Shown here piece after piece: positions 37,371 to 49,100 of a stretch of 64,000 nucleotides of DNA. Origin of the DNA: Pycnococcus provasolii (lineage: Eukaryota; Chlorophyta; Pseudoscourfieldiophyceae; Pseudoscourfieldiales); contig CP150560.1 in NCBI GenBank assembly GCA_049487715.1, positions 310,001-374,000 on the forward strand, read 5' to 3'. Within the stretch, counting starts at the first letter, position 1. Each line of letters opens with the position of its first letter. Made by a program: the position numbers and the translations under genes. Below the pieces are notes generated by a model, which was not told where the DNA came from, did not search any database, and saw only the letters and a list, made by a program, of their open reading frames with translations.

Positions 37371-40094
37371 ATGTCGGACTCGCAGTGGGCGAATCCCATG
37401 CCGAAGAAGGTGGTGGTGCCGGCGGCGAAGGCCACGGAAGGTGGCGCCTTCAACCGCTCCGCTTCGGCTGTTGCTAGGTCCGATGACTTCTGGGCTAACA
37501 ACCCGCAGGGTGTCACCGTCGACGCGCTCTTCGGAACCCAGGGTGGCGCGGGTGATATTGGCTCTGCCATCAAGCGCATGGACGTCAACGGCGACGGATA
37601 TCTGAACCAGGAGGAGTTTCGCAGCGGCGTCAGTAACGCTCTCAAGACAATGCAAGACAACAAGAACCTCAAGCGCATCGCCATGCTCATGGGCGGACTA
37701 CTTATCATTACGATCTTTGCCATGTTCGGGCTGACGTTTGCCGTCGTCGAATTGTCGAAGGAGACAGCCACGGGCACGGACGGCGTCATGAAGGTGGCCG
37801 GCACTGAGACGCACGTGAAAGTGGATAACACCGACATGACCACGGCGGGGGCGAAAATGAAAACTCGCGATACGAACAAGACGTTGGAGGTGGCGCAGTC
37901 TACCGACGAAGGCACGCTGCACAGCAACCTGCCAGACAGCTTCTTTGAGGAGCTTCGCTTCTTCCGCACCGAGACCACAAACGCGCGTCTCGTCGTTCAA
38001 GTTCAGGGCTTTATCCGCGCGAAGAACAATGATGTTTCGACCGTCACGCTCATCACGCCTATCGGCGAAATCTCGTTGATGGGAACAGCGCTCACGTTCA
38101 AGCTGACAACAACTTCGGACCACTTTAAGGAGGCTGGTTTCAGTACCGACGGTCGTCGCCTGCTCAGCCTGTACAAACTTGTCGGGCTGTTTAACAACAT
38201 CGAGAACTGGGAAGGCGACGTACCAGCGGATGTTGCCAAGCCCAACTTTCCGGCGAAGTTCGAGGCGAAGTACGAAATCTACTACAAGTGCGCCATGGAC
38301 CACAAAGGTTCCGACGAGCCGCACGATCGTTGCGCGGACGAGCGTCCTGCCGCACCGACTGTGACGAACATCGACGACGAGGGCGCAAACGCGCGATTCG
38401 TCAAGACGGTCACGGGCACGCTGTACTACGACAACAAGAAGGCGATTGAAATCAAGGAGATGCACCTCAGCGGAACGAAGGGGTACAAGATTGGCAAGTT
38501 CTACGACCCCAATCGTGCGACGGGGCCGAGCGGGTCGTGGTTTTTCGACCCGACGCAAGCCGGAAGTCTTGGCTTCAACCCGGACGTTCCCGCGTACACG
38601 CTCACCACCATCGATGGCGAGAAGCCTGCGGTTGCATTCTGCGAGCTTTCCAAGGACAACTCGCAAGTCGACTTGGGCGAAATGATGGCAAAGCACTTCA
38701 CCGGACTTGCCGCCGGCGAGAAAATGGTCCCCGCAGGTGTCGAGGGCATCGGTGGACAGACACTCATGCGTTGGAAGCTCATGGGCGACAGTTCTGTTGG
38801 CCACATGGAGTTTATCGTGCACTCGGAGACTAGTGGCACGATCAGGCGCATCACCCTCAGGCAAAACGGCGAGACTGCGGTGTACGTCTTCAAAACTTTC
38901 AGCGAGAGCCTTTCAATCGACGTCATAAGCACGCTCGCGAGGGGCAAGGATGGCATGGGACTTCCGCCTGGATGCCACGGATTCTACGATAGCACTGACG
39001 ATGGCCAGAATTCTATCAACAAGCCGGCTTCGCTTGACATGGTCACCCACGACAATCCGCTCTCCGGAGGTGCGGGTGGAGACGAGAGGGAGATGAAGAG
39101 GATTCGCATGCTCATGGAAGCCCACGGCGATGAGCTTCGTGAGGTTGCGACGTATAACAATCATATACGTCGCCGACGACAGCTGCTCGGCGAGCGTCGC
39201 AAGCTCGCATCGGCAAAGAAAATTTTTGACGTCGTCATCAAGCTTCTGCAAAAAATCAATGATAAAGACTTCTTCTCTGGTGGCGGGCAGCTTCCGTCCT
39301 ACGATCAGGCGGGCTTCCCATCGTACTGCCAGCCTGATATTACAAAGGGCGGATATTTGCAGGCTTGGATGCTTTCCAAGAAATTCGGCCTTGCCTTAGG
39401 CTTCGTGACGACGAGTTACGGACGAGTTCCGTGCTCCATTGCTGTGAGCTTTTCTGCGCCGTTTCCAGTCCCTGGGGTTGTTGAGTTAGGAGGAAGCATC
39501 TCAGTCTTTGTTGGCTGGGAAACCATGGAGTTTGAGGTGGTTGGATGCATCGATCTTACCTTGTTTTCATTCTGGACTGTTCTGGAGCTTTGCGTTTTTG
39601 CCGGCAATTGCCAGAAGAAGAATAATCCATGCACAAACGTGAATGCGTGCAATTCAGGAAGCGACACCGACAGGACGTGGTACTGGGGACTTTCGGGAGA
39701 GGTCAACATCATCTTCGCGTGGGCTAATTTATACTACAACCACTACTTCCCGGCGGAGAAAGTCGGGCTTACTCAGGCTGTGAATCAGTTTAAGTGGTAT
39801 GTCAGTGCTGGAATCAATCTTGGCTTCATTTCCATTGGAGGTGTCGTTGCCGGAAACTCCGACGATCCTCACATTTGGCTTTCGGGCGAAAACGGCGATG
39901 ATGAGAAGAGCAAGCCAAAGGATGCCTCCGAAGGCTTAAGGGCCCTTGGCGCGACATGCGGTAAGAACAAGGAATGCGTTACCCGCCAGTGCTGCTGGTG
40001 CAAGTACGCGGATCATTGGGCGTGTGACACGGAATCGGACTGGGCCGATGACTGCGATGGCGAGTGGGCGAAGAGGCGCGGAGGGTGCTTTTAG
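37371..40094 (+). CDS. EF-hand/transmembrane/large-ectodomain protein 1
   Basis: 907 residues; first of three related genes. N-terminal part: FWANNPQG motif (~40-47), then a canonical EF-hand loop DVNGDGYLNQEE (71-82, with Asp/Asn/Asp/Tyr/Asn/Glu at ligand positions), then one membrane helix (~103-126, IAMLMGGLLIITIFAMFGLT) and VVELSKE. The following ~770 residues are likely extracytosolic, with paired Cys (CAMDHKGSDEPHDRC, VPCSIAVS, CIDLTLF) and beta-like segments. A Cys-rich C-terminus reads CGKNKECVTRQCC, then WCKYADHWACD. The N-terminal module is shared with the genes at 40980-44760 and 46176-50006; the ectodomain is clearly different. Function unknown: a calcium-responsive surface, scale or adhesion protein is speculation. 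Confidence 0.75.
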   Translation: MSDSQWANPMPKKVVVPAAKATEGGAFNRSASAVARSDDFWANNPQGVTVDALFGTQGGAGDIGSAIKRMDVNGDGYLNQEEFRSGVSNALKTMQDNKNLKRIAMLMGGLLIITIFAMFGLTFAVVELSKETATGTDGVMKVAGTETHVKVDNTDMTTAGAKMKTRDTNKTLEVAQSTDEGTLHSNLPDSFFEELRFFRTETTNARLVVQVQGFIRAKNNDVSTVTLITPIGEISLMGTALTFKLTTTSDHFKEAGFSTDGRRLLSLYKLVGLFNNIENWEGDVPADVAKPNFPAKFEAKYEIYYKCAMDHKGSDEPHDRCADERPAAPTVTNIDDEGANARFVKTVTGTLYYDNKKAIEIKEMHLSGTKGYKIGKFYDPNRATGPSGSWFFDPTQAGSLGFNPDVPAYTLTTIDGEKPAVAFCELSKDNSQVDLGEMMAKHFTGLAAGEKMVPAGVEGIGGQTLMRWKLMGDSSVGHMEFIVHSETSGTIRRITLRQNGETAVYVFKTFSESLSIDVISTLARGKDGMGLPPGCHGFYDSTDDGQNSINKPASLDMVTHDNPLSGGAGGDEREMKRIRMLMEAHGDELREVATYNNHIRRRRQLLGERRKLASAKKIFDVVIKLLQKINDKDFFSGGGQLPSYDQAGFPSYCQPDITKGGYLQAWMLSKKFGLALGFVTTSYGRVPCSIAVSFSAPFPVPGVVELGGSISVFVGWETMEFEVVGCIDLTLFSFWTVLELCVFAGNCQKKNNPCTNVNACNSGSDTDRTWYWGLSGEVNIIFAWANLYYNHYFPAEKVGLTQAVNQFKWYVSAGINLGFISIGGVVAGNSDDPHIWLSGENGDDEKSKPKDASEGLRALGATCGKNKECVTRQCCWCKYADHWACDTESDWADDCDGEWAKRRGGCF

Positions 40095-40171
40095 AGCACA
40101 CAACGAATGGGAGGTGAGGATGTGACTGCTATTTTGAAAACAAAAAATTAAAAAAAAGAATAAGTTTTTTT

Positions 40172-40640
40172 TGAATCCGATGCGGCACGAATGGGAGAAA
40201 GGTCCGGTTCCGGTTCCGGTTCATGCGAACGAGTGTCATATCGCAACGAAGTGTACCAACACTACGCTCGCAAACGGCCTGAGAAACGAGGATATAACGG
40301 GTGGAATCATGCCGTCGAGCGATGGTATTACCAAGGCTCGTCGCGTACTGACACAGAGGGTGTTTCATATCACACCGAATATGATGAGAATAGCCTGCAG
40401 CCCTTTTCTGGCGGTGAAATTGTAGTCTTCATATCTGACGATAAAGGAAACGTGAGAAAAAGCGCGTGTCGTTTCATTTTCAGGAATATTCTGGCGACTT
40501 TCACAGTAGGCAGATTCGACACTTGGCGGTGCGAAGGAGATTGGCTGAACGAGGATCTGTTGTGCGGAGTGTGAAGACGTTTTTTGATGACGCAAGGTTG
40601 CTTGCCGAGTTATTGTTTTTGTAAACAAAAGCTGTTACTC
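40172..40640 (+). repeat. Copy 1 of an unknown repeated ~127-residue coding module
   Basis: An open frame (40191-40574) encodes GERSGSGSGSCERVSYRNEV, later RGYNGWNHAVERWYYQGSSR and DTWRCEGDWLNEDLLCGV. About 80% of residues match copy 2 at 50400-50784. The 3' flank to about 40640 matches the flank of copy 3 (50818-51010), including GATGACGCAAGGTTGCTTGC. No known domain recognised. Because flanks are shared, it is listed as a repeat that may also be a gene. Confidence 0.7.
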
Positions 40641-40979
40641 TTCCGATGGTACTTTAAGCGTCTTCCTCAGTAGATTACAAACTAGTCCTTAGTCTATCAT
40701 CAAACGATCTAATGATTTAATAGCGGTGGAATGGTTTAGTTGGTTCACGATGACGATGGAGGAGGTGGTACAAATAGGAATACCTTTAGTTTTACAACAG
40801 CTCATCACGCCGGGCGTGTTTGACCGGCATGAGTGCAACGAAGATCGCAATTTTGATTGCGATCCAATATAAACACCAATATATATTATACCCCTGCTAT
40901 TGTCTATTGCAAGCATCTTCTTATTTACAATTTACAAATTGTAGCAGTAAGCGCCCGTGATGGTTTAAGGCAGTTCGCA
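40641..40979. other. Spacer with a short repeat shared with 50060-50094
   Basis: TACTTTAAGCGTCTTCCTCA and GTAGATTACAAAC at 40650-40684 recur in near-identical form at 50061-50094. No gene seen in the remainder. Confidence 0.5.
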
Positions 40980-43900
40980 TCACTCATCAAAATCTAGATT
41001 GATTACGGCCGGCGGTGGCGGCATCGGCTTGACCAGCGGCGGCGGACTCGACGCCTCCTCCGATGCTTTCTTCACAGAAGAAGAGGATGCAACTTTTCGG
41101 CTCTCTTGCCAGTCATCATCGGACGCGGTCTTGCACACGCGAAATGCAGTGTAGGACACATGCCCACAGATAGCATGCGGGTCGCAGCATTGTCCATGCT
41201 CCGAGCAAATTTCACCATGATGAAGACAGGAGTCTCTCTCGTGGAAAATCATCACGTCGCCATCCTTGAGTGCACGCCGTGTTGTTGTTGAATTATTATC
41301 ATTTCGCCTTTTTGGTGGAAATAGCGAGTCAACAATTCCCTCATCTGTTTTATTAAGAAGTGTGTGCCGTGGGATAATGGGATTGTTAGTGACTGGTCCT
41401 TATCCGCGCGGATGGTGGTTAGTTAGTGGTAGTAGGGGTAGACTTACACATTGGGGGTACAACAAATGGTACATTAAATTGTAGTGCATCTTGGGGGAAC
41501 ACAGCCTGCAAAATGTCTGGGAAGCACAAGACGTCCGTTGTAAACGTGAGTAGAGAAGGTGGCATCAAATCGTCGAGAAATTTCGGGAAAACGCCAGTTA
41601 ACGTTTTGGCAAATTCAGCAATCCCACTATCAACAAGATGTGCAGCACCGCCTACTGCCGGAAATATAAGTCCAGCCACTTTAAAGGGCCCAACTAACAA
41701 GCCTGCAGCCCCGTATGCCACAGTTGATGCCAAAAATTGAGTAAATGTCATTTTTCGTGGGGCAAGTGTTGGCGAGCCGATGGCTGAGTAAACATAGGCA
41801 GGATCGTATTTGTCCCAATTCCAATTGAAGAGTTCGAGATTTCCAATCGGAAGATCTTTCCCGAACACTTGCGTGAGTGGCGTCTTCACCATAATCTTGA
41901 CAGCAGGCCACGGCAAGTTCACATACACCCCAGCTAAAGCAAACCCACTTCCTGCGGTCTTAGCGCATTCCATAGCTGCCTTCATGTTCTCTTCGGTGTA
42001 TGCAATGAATTTGTTTGGCGGTTGAATCATCATTTCCACATTATCAAACGTTTTGATCATGTTGTTCAATGCGTTGCCGCCCCTGATTGTGGATTCAGAC
42101 GCCATGACAGTATCAAATCCAATTGTGAAGGAGTTCCAAACCATTTGGCCGTCTCCTGACAAGCAAAACGAGGCAACACAAACCCCAACTCCTAAGTTGG
42201 CATATATGGCAAGACCAAATTGCCCATGGCCCGAAACCATGCCACGGACCATTCGCACGCCAGTCTTCTTATCACGACTTGTGTCCACTCTCGCGGCGAA
42301 AGCTCCTGTTGCTGCATCGAAAATTGCCTCAGCTTCGTACATAACTCTGAACTCGATTGCAGCATCCTTGTTGACGGCTAGAAACTTGTAAGGCGCTCGA
42401 ATATCCAATTCAAGAGTGACTTCCACAGAAACCATAGTAGTGACTGGAATATAGCGGGAGACTCGTATTTTCGGTATTCCAATATCCCTCATTAGATCAC
42501 CTGCACGCATAAACAGAAAATTTGGTAGCTCAAGAGTATAAACGAATTCGCTGCTAAACTGGAACTTGATCGGAATTGTTTTGAACCAGAACATATTTTT
42601 CACGTCCTCCGAGCTAGGAAGCTCAAACAGCCTACGGCGATGAAGGTCCTCACTTTCACCACCCGCCGTCTCACCACCCGCCTCTTCCTGCGCACGTCTC
42701 CGGAGATTTTCAATATGGTAGATCTCGTTCGCAGTAGCAGTGATCCGACGGTGAACGACTTGTTCTAGCACCTTATCGAATGCCTCGCGCAGTGGCCCGG
42801 TAGCATTCGGATGATGTAGGAAATCACGAAGATGGCGTCGGGCGGGCGAAGGTCGATCATTTGGCTGCTCTGCCTTTGCCTCGTCAACAATGTGTTTCAG
42901 CTCGCGACGCATCACTCTCCGTCTTGATATGTCACTTGGATTAATCTTGGGCATGAGATTCTGAAGCTTGTTCCTCGCATTTGCACCAAGTATATCCTCG
43001 ACGATGTCAAAGAATTCACCCTCCCACTCAGACCACCATGTCACAAGTGCATTTGGAATCGTGTCTGTAAGCACGTGCAGCACCTCACGAATCACCTGCG
43101 CAATGGGGTTGTTTCTCAAAAGGCGGTCGAAGAACGCCCGAATCCTCGCATTATCCATTTCGATTTCGTTCCATGCCACGCCCCCACAGTTCTTTTCGGC
43201 AGGCATGATCAGTTGAAAATTGTGTACGCCATCTATGCTGGACCACGTGTAAGAGCCTGGCGTGTCACTGAATCCGAGGGGTGTGAAGCAAAAGCGTCCA
43301 TCAGGATTCATTTGCACCCATTTTTCGATCTCAGCCTTCAGGTCGGGCAAGAGATCAGCAAGAGCCGTGTTGGTGAAAGCATCCTGCACAAATCTTAAAA
43401 TGCTGTTAGCGACGTCATCCCAGTCGTTCGGAAGCCAGTCGATGAAAATATCAAGGCTATTTCCGACAACGGCCAGGACGTCCGTGACAGCATTGATCAA
43501 GTCTTGGATGAAGCCGGATAGGCCGAGTGCGTCCATGAATTCACCCAGCTTGTCAATCGCAAACATCACAACGTCTTCGCCAAAGCCGCGTCGATCGGCC
43601 AAGGCCTTTCGGCGAAACGTCTCGAGATCTTTTCCGGTTCCATTCCCTCCGTACCTTGGGAATTTCACGCCATACGACGACGAGCCCGTCTTCTTCACCG
43701 TTGTTTTGCTGACAATGAGGCGCGGTCGACGCTTCGAGGATGTCGCAAACTCGAGCTGCGCGGTGGTCGTGTTTGACTGCATGTCCACGTCGGTGTGAGA
43801 CGAATATCCGTTCACCTTGACTTTCACAAGCCCTTCCCCCGGCAGCTGCAGAGTGATCATCTGCAGCTCCGCAAGTTCGTCCCTCGTCATGGACATGATG

Positions 43901-44760
43901 CGCTCAGCAGATACCGCGTTATTGTTGGCTCGGAGCATGTCCGTGGCGATGGGCTTCGTCGCACTTGGTGTCGTGGCATTCGCCTTCTCGCCCTTGAATT
44001 TTCCCCAAGACTCTTGGTGCCTAGAGCGCAGAACGCTGTTGGTCGAGCCCTGCAGCTTGCGACGCAAGGCTCCCGTGGGTGGCGGCTTGCCTTCCGTCGT
44101 GACGAGATCGGTCGACCCCACTTGTACTGGCTTGCCGTTGTTCATGATGGCTCCGTCTGCCGAGGCGGTGTACTCCTTCGTGAGGTAGACGGTTGCGAAC
44201 GTGATGCCCACTACAGCCGCAAGAGCGAGAGCGGCGAGTCCGACGAGCAGCCCAATCAAGAACTGGAGCTGCTTCGCCTTTTTCAGGTTTTTTACGGCAG
44301 ACTTCATGGCTTGCATGAACTCCTCCTGGTTGAGGCTCTCGCTTCCGTCCTTGTCAAACTCGAGCATGAGTTTTTCAATCTTGCCGCACACGCCCTCCGT
44401 GCCTAAGAGTGCGGGGAGGTACAGTCCGTCTGGGTTTTGCTTCCAGAAGGCTTTTGCGCGCGCGTGCGCCATATTATTATTATCCACACCTTGGGCTCCA
44501 CCACTTTCTTGTGGGCGCACGACGGCTCGCGTCTTCGTCCTCGTAGGACTCACTCCTTCCTCGAGTACGTATTCCGGGATCATGTCGGTAGAGTCCTCGT
44601 CCATGTGCCCTGCATGTTCGTGCGTGTTGGACTTGATGCTGCGTATGTCCTGCATCATGTTCGTTGTCTGGAAGGAGGAGGAGTCGGAGTCGCCCCCCCA
44701 CGCTTGCACGGAACCCCGGCCGGAAGCGGCCCCCCGAACATTAACGTTCGTGGCCATCAC
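40980..44760 (-). CDS. EF-hand/transmembrane/large-ectodomain protein 2, two exons, cystine-knot-like C-terminus
   Basis: Read as join(44760..41448, 41344..40980), giving 1,225 residues. The intron (41447-41345, 103 nt) has donor GTAAGT, a CACTAAC motif and acceptor AAAACAG; joining keeps frame exactly. Exon 1: FWKQNPDG motif (~105-112), EF-hand loop DKDGSESLNQEE (136-147), membrane helix (~167-192), then a large region collinear with paralogue 3. Shared blocks include IDWLPNDW, the 'HHPNATGP...VHRRITAT' block, MRDIGIPKI, TGVRMVRGMVSGHGQFGLAI and GVCVASFCLSG. Exon 2 supplies CLHHGEICSEHGQCCDPHAI, then CGHVSYTAFRVC (C-x6-C-x5-CC-x5-C-x9-C), aligned with the end of paralogue 3, and a Pro-rich acidic tail. 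Without splicing the protein would lack this Cys module. Function unknown. Confidence 0.75.
41345..41447 (-). other. Spliceosomal intron, 103 nt
   Basis: Minus strand: exon ...CCAATGT | GTAAGTCTACC ... CAGTCACTAACAATCCC ... AATAAAACAG | ATGAGGG. Phase is kept (TAT codon formed across the junction) and the joined frame shows homology to the paralogous gene on both sides. Confidence 0.75.
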
Positions 44761-46175
44761 AAAAGGCTTAAGGCTTAAGGCTTAAGGCGCGTACAATGTA
44801 AATGTAAGGTGCAACAAATGAGTGAGGAGGCCGTGCGTGCAACGTACAGGTATGTGTGCCCCGGCCGGAGGGGGAGACAAATATTTGTTGCTGGCCCGGT
44901 TGGGACCCACCCGGTTTCCTCACAAGACAAGCTGTGAGGCGAAACCACTCACATTCACTCAGGGAGGTGTGACTCATCATGCGGCTTAAGGGCAGATCAA
45001 GGCCCAACTCAACTCAACACCCCCCCCAACGCTGCCTGCCTGCCAACAAGCAAGGGGCCACCACCACCACCACAACCACCACCACAACACAAGTGACAAG
45101 GGGAACAACAAGCTAAACTTTGCCAGTGGAATCGACCGCTGTACATACAGTACAGTATCAAAAAGTACATAACAAGGAGACTACTGTAAAAAGAAGCACA
45201 AGGGGTGTCGACAACAAGACATCACCCGACAAGACATCCCCAGAGTATCTGCAGAAACAACAGCACAGCACAGCACATCATGACTGTACCTGTACCAAAC
45301 GGGCGAGCGAGAAGGACCACGTGGTCTTCCCGTGAGGATCTGGGGAGGATCTGGGAGGATCTGGGAGGATCTGGGAATAATAGACAAATAGGGGCACTTT
45401 GCATGTGTCGTGGGCACGTCACGGGGCACTAGGTACGCTGGGCACTACGACACATGTCCCACTTTGGTCTGGGAGAGGGTACCAGACAGGGTACCGTACC
45501 CGGGTACCCATAAGAATACCGAGAACGGGACAGGTGACAGGGACAGGTACAGTCAGATAGATGTCGCGAGCTCCATCTCTCTAGTACTATAAAAAATATC
45601 ACAAAAGTGCAAGCAGCAAGGGAAAACAAGGAGGCACCCACCCTTTTACCCGATCCTCCGTGGGCAAGCCTCGTTGGTGGTGTTGGGTGAACGGAACTCC
45701 TCCTCCTCCTGTGACTCGGCCTGTGACTCGGCCTGTTTCTTTTCACTCTGGACACCGTTGATAGCTCCACGGGTATTGAATTGTCGACCTTAAGAAGCCT
45801 TTCCTATTTCCTAACCTTAAAGTTTAGTGACTTTACCTACCTTATAATTAGGACACGTCACTTTAGTAGTCGCACTCGCCCCTTGGGAGTTCCCTCTCCC
45901 ACCTTCATCACGGACGGCTGCTTAAGGAGCGTCTCTGCTGTGATCAATCTCGGTCTTTGCTCTCATCAGTTGGCCTCAGCTCTAGCTCACTCACTCACTC
46001 ACTGACACTGCCTGTTGTGTGTGGTGTCACAAGAGAGAGCAAGCAGCGGTCGCTTTCACGTCGCGGTTTCAGTCTGTGCGTGCGTGCGGATCCTCAACGG
46101 GTCAACGGACGGAGCGGGTCCCCGAGTGAGTTCGATTGTTTTGCTGCTCGAACGAATTCGCCTTAAAAAGTTATT
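44761..46175. promoter_or_regulatory. 1.4-kb head-to-head spacer between paralogues 2 and 3
   Basis: The two related genes diverge from here. Contains AAGGCTTAAGGCTTAAGGC repeats just upstream of paralogue 2 (44764-44789), ACCACC runs (45058-45085), a GATCTGGGAG tandem (45334-45376) and pyrimidine-rich DNA before paralogue 3. Probably carries both promoters; no element can be named. Confidence 0.4.
45334..45376. repeat. Tandem GAGGATCTGG repeat, about four units
   Basis: GAGGATCTGG(G) is repeated in a row with one unit lengthened by a G. Confidence 0.85.
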
Positions 46176-49100
46176 ATGGCCACGTTCATACGTTCGCTCG
46201 CCATTTGGAAGACCCATGCGAGGACCGAGGACCGAGGCCGAGGGACCCGCGAACCGTCCTCGGGCGACACGCGAACCGACGAATTCTGGAGGCGCAACCC
46301 GAAGGGAATCGACGTCGTGGGGCTCCTCGCGGATGAACCGAGCACGTCCGAACTTGCGGCAACCATCCGCGCGATCGACTCGTCGGGAGACGGGTACCTC
46401 TCGGCCGCAGAGTTTCAAGAAGGAATGAATAAGCTCGTCGACACGCGGGAACTCGTCAAGAAAAATACCAAAATCGCACTCGCACTCGTTGCTGCGCTCT
46501 TGCTCTTGCTCGCTGCCATTGGGGGACTCATGTTCGTCGTCGTCGAGCTCTCCAAAGAAGTTAAGGTGGGTGACGACAACGTCATGCGTGCCTCCGGAAG
46601 CAACAAGGCTGCTCGCATGGCAAGTGATGCGTTTTCTGTCGGAGAGGATGGGTACGACAGCCGGCTCAAGGTGCGCGGTGCTAGCAGTTCTTCCACCGAG
46701 GATAAGGAGGGTGTTCCTGCAAGGAGAGCTGTTGTGGGTGCCGGCACAGGCACAGGCACTGTCATGACTGAAGTCAACCACAAAAACGATAAGCGCATCA
46801 AAACGGCTGACTTGTTCGACATGTCCCCGGAAGCACTTTCGGACGTTAAGCGAGTCACGGTGCCATTTGGGGACACGCTCAGTAGCATCGCAGTGTCTGG
46901 TGGCGTGCAGACGAGCCAGTTGACGTCAATCCAGAAAGGCGGCATCACATTAAAGGTGATGTCATTCTACACCGAGGACCCGATCTACACTCGTCTCGTC
47001 GTCACGAGGGTGGACGCGAAAGCGTCGCCTGGCAATGCGACGGAAAAGGATATTATAAAGTGTCAGATGTATCGGCTCACTGACGAGGCGTACGAGGCGG
47101 TCTTTGAAGGAGCATATGCCCCGACGCCGGCGAATTTCGACAGCAACCTGAACGATAAGCTTGAGGAGTACAAGCAGGGACAAACAGGTTCGCGCCGTCA
47201 TCTCCTAGACGCCATTCACTCGCCGACCGACGAAATGCGCGAAGTGATGGAAAAGAGCGGCCACTCTCGAAACCTCCTGTTTTGGGGCTTTATCGTGGCT
47301 ATCTTCACTCCGCCGCCGCCGCCCGTGCCGTCATGCGACTGGTGGTGCCAAGAGCAGAGGAAGTGGGGTCAAGCGGCCGAGGAGGAGGTCAATAAAGTGG
47401 TGGAAGTGGTTGAGAAAGTGGTGGAAGTGGTGGTTGAAGTGGTTGAGACTGTCGCCGATGCCTTGGGCATTGAAATCAACTTCATCGGTGATGCGATAAA
47501 CGTCCTGCTCGACGGGAAAAGCGTGAGTGAGGTTACCGCTGATCTGAAGAATCAAGTGCTTGGATTTTTCGACGACATCTTGGGAACGCTCAACGACTTC
47601 ATTGATTGGCTGCCATTTGACATATTCGACATTCCAGGTGAAATTGAGAGATTTCTCCATGGCATCGGGTCTGAGTTCGTAGGTACCATGGGAAATCTCA
47701 TGAAAAACATCTTGGGTGACATGAAGGAATGGTTTTACATTGAGGGGGACCGTTTCTGCCTTGGGCGGTCTGCCGCATCAGCTGGAAACATGGTTTACGA
47801 AGAAGATGGTTGGAAAGCACAATTCGTCATGCCAGCGACTGAAAATTGCGTCGGTGTGCTTTGGAGCGGGGTAAAGATGGACTTTGATCGAATCACGGGG
47901 TGCTTCAAGACTATTCTCAACGACAATCCGATTACCGAGTTTGTTGCAGAGGTGTTGAATGAGATGTTGAAAGCTATGCCAGACTCTCTCATCAAAATGC
48001 TGGATGACATCGAAAACCAGATTCTCGAACTTGTGAGAGACATTTTTGGTGATGGTGCTCGCGACTTTGTCAAACAAGTATTTGACATTGTTGACATTGG
48101 CACGAATGAGATCAAAAATACAGCAGGCAAAAGGCTTCTGTCGGACGGGACAATGCGCCGCGACCTCCTTGACGCATTTGACAAACTACCCAAGGAGGGC
48201 AAACCACAGCACATTCGAAAGGTGCTTCTGCACCCCACAGCCACGCCGCACGAGCGCCGCACCTTGGAAGAAATTCTTCAAAATGTTACGCACCGGAGAA
48301 TCGCTGCTACAATGCACAAGCTGTATGGAGCAAAGCCAGAGATTCACGAAACGGCGGTGAAAAGCGCATCGTCGTCGGACATTCACCGAAGAGATTTGCT
48401 GCTATTTTCCAAGCAAGATATTCGCAATCTGGCGTGGTTCAAGTCGATACCCTTTAAACTCTCGCTTGCCGCGGAAGTAGTGCTGTCTAAGACATTCGAT
48501 ATCCTCATCGAAGAGAGCGGCGATGTTATGAGGGATATTGGCGTTCCAGTCATTACCTATGCAGGCGAGATTCCAGTTTTCACGTGTATATCCATCAAAC
48601 TTGGCATTCGTCTTCAGTTTAAGGCTCCATACGAATTTGTGATGATGGCGCTTAACACTGGTATAGAATTTCGATTCAAGACGAATTTTGACATGCAAGT
48701 TGACGTTGCTACAGGTGCCATCATGTCCACATTCGACACATCCAAGGACGGGCGCACGGGTGTCCGACTGATTGGTGATACATTGGCAGGACATGCATAT
48801 GCTGGCTTCCAGATTGAGCTCGGGTTGGACGTCGGCGTTTGCTTGGCGACTTTTTGCTTCGACCTCTCGATGAACTACACGCAAGATGTACTGGGAATGG
48901 GATATGACTTCGTTATGGATCCTGGGAATACTGAAATAATCGAAAACTACGAGAGGAGGAGGGACCTGCAAGATAATACCACGGCTGAGAACACGACTGA
49001 GACCACCACTAACACGGCTGAGACCACGGCTACGACCACGGCTACGACCACGGCTACGACCACGGCTGATACCACCACCACCACCACCACCACCACCACC

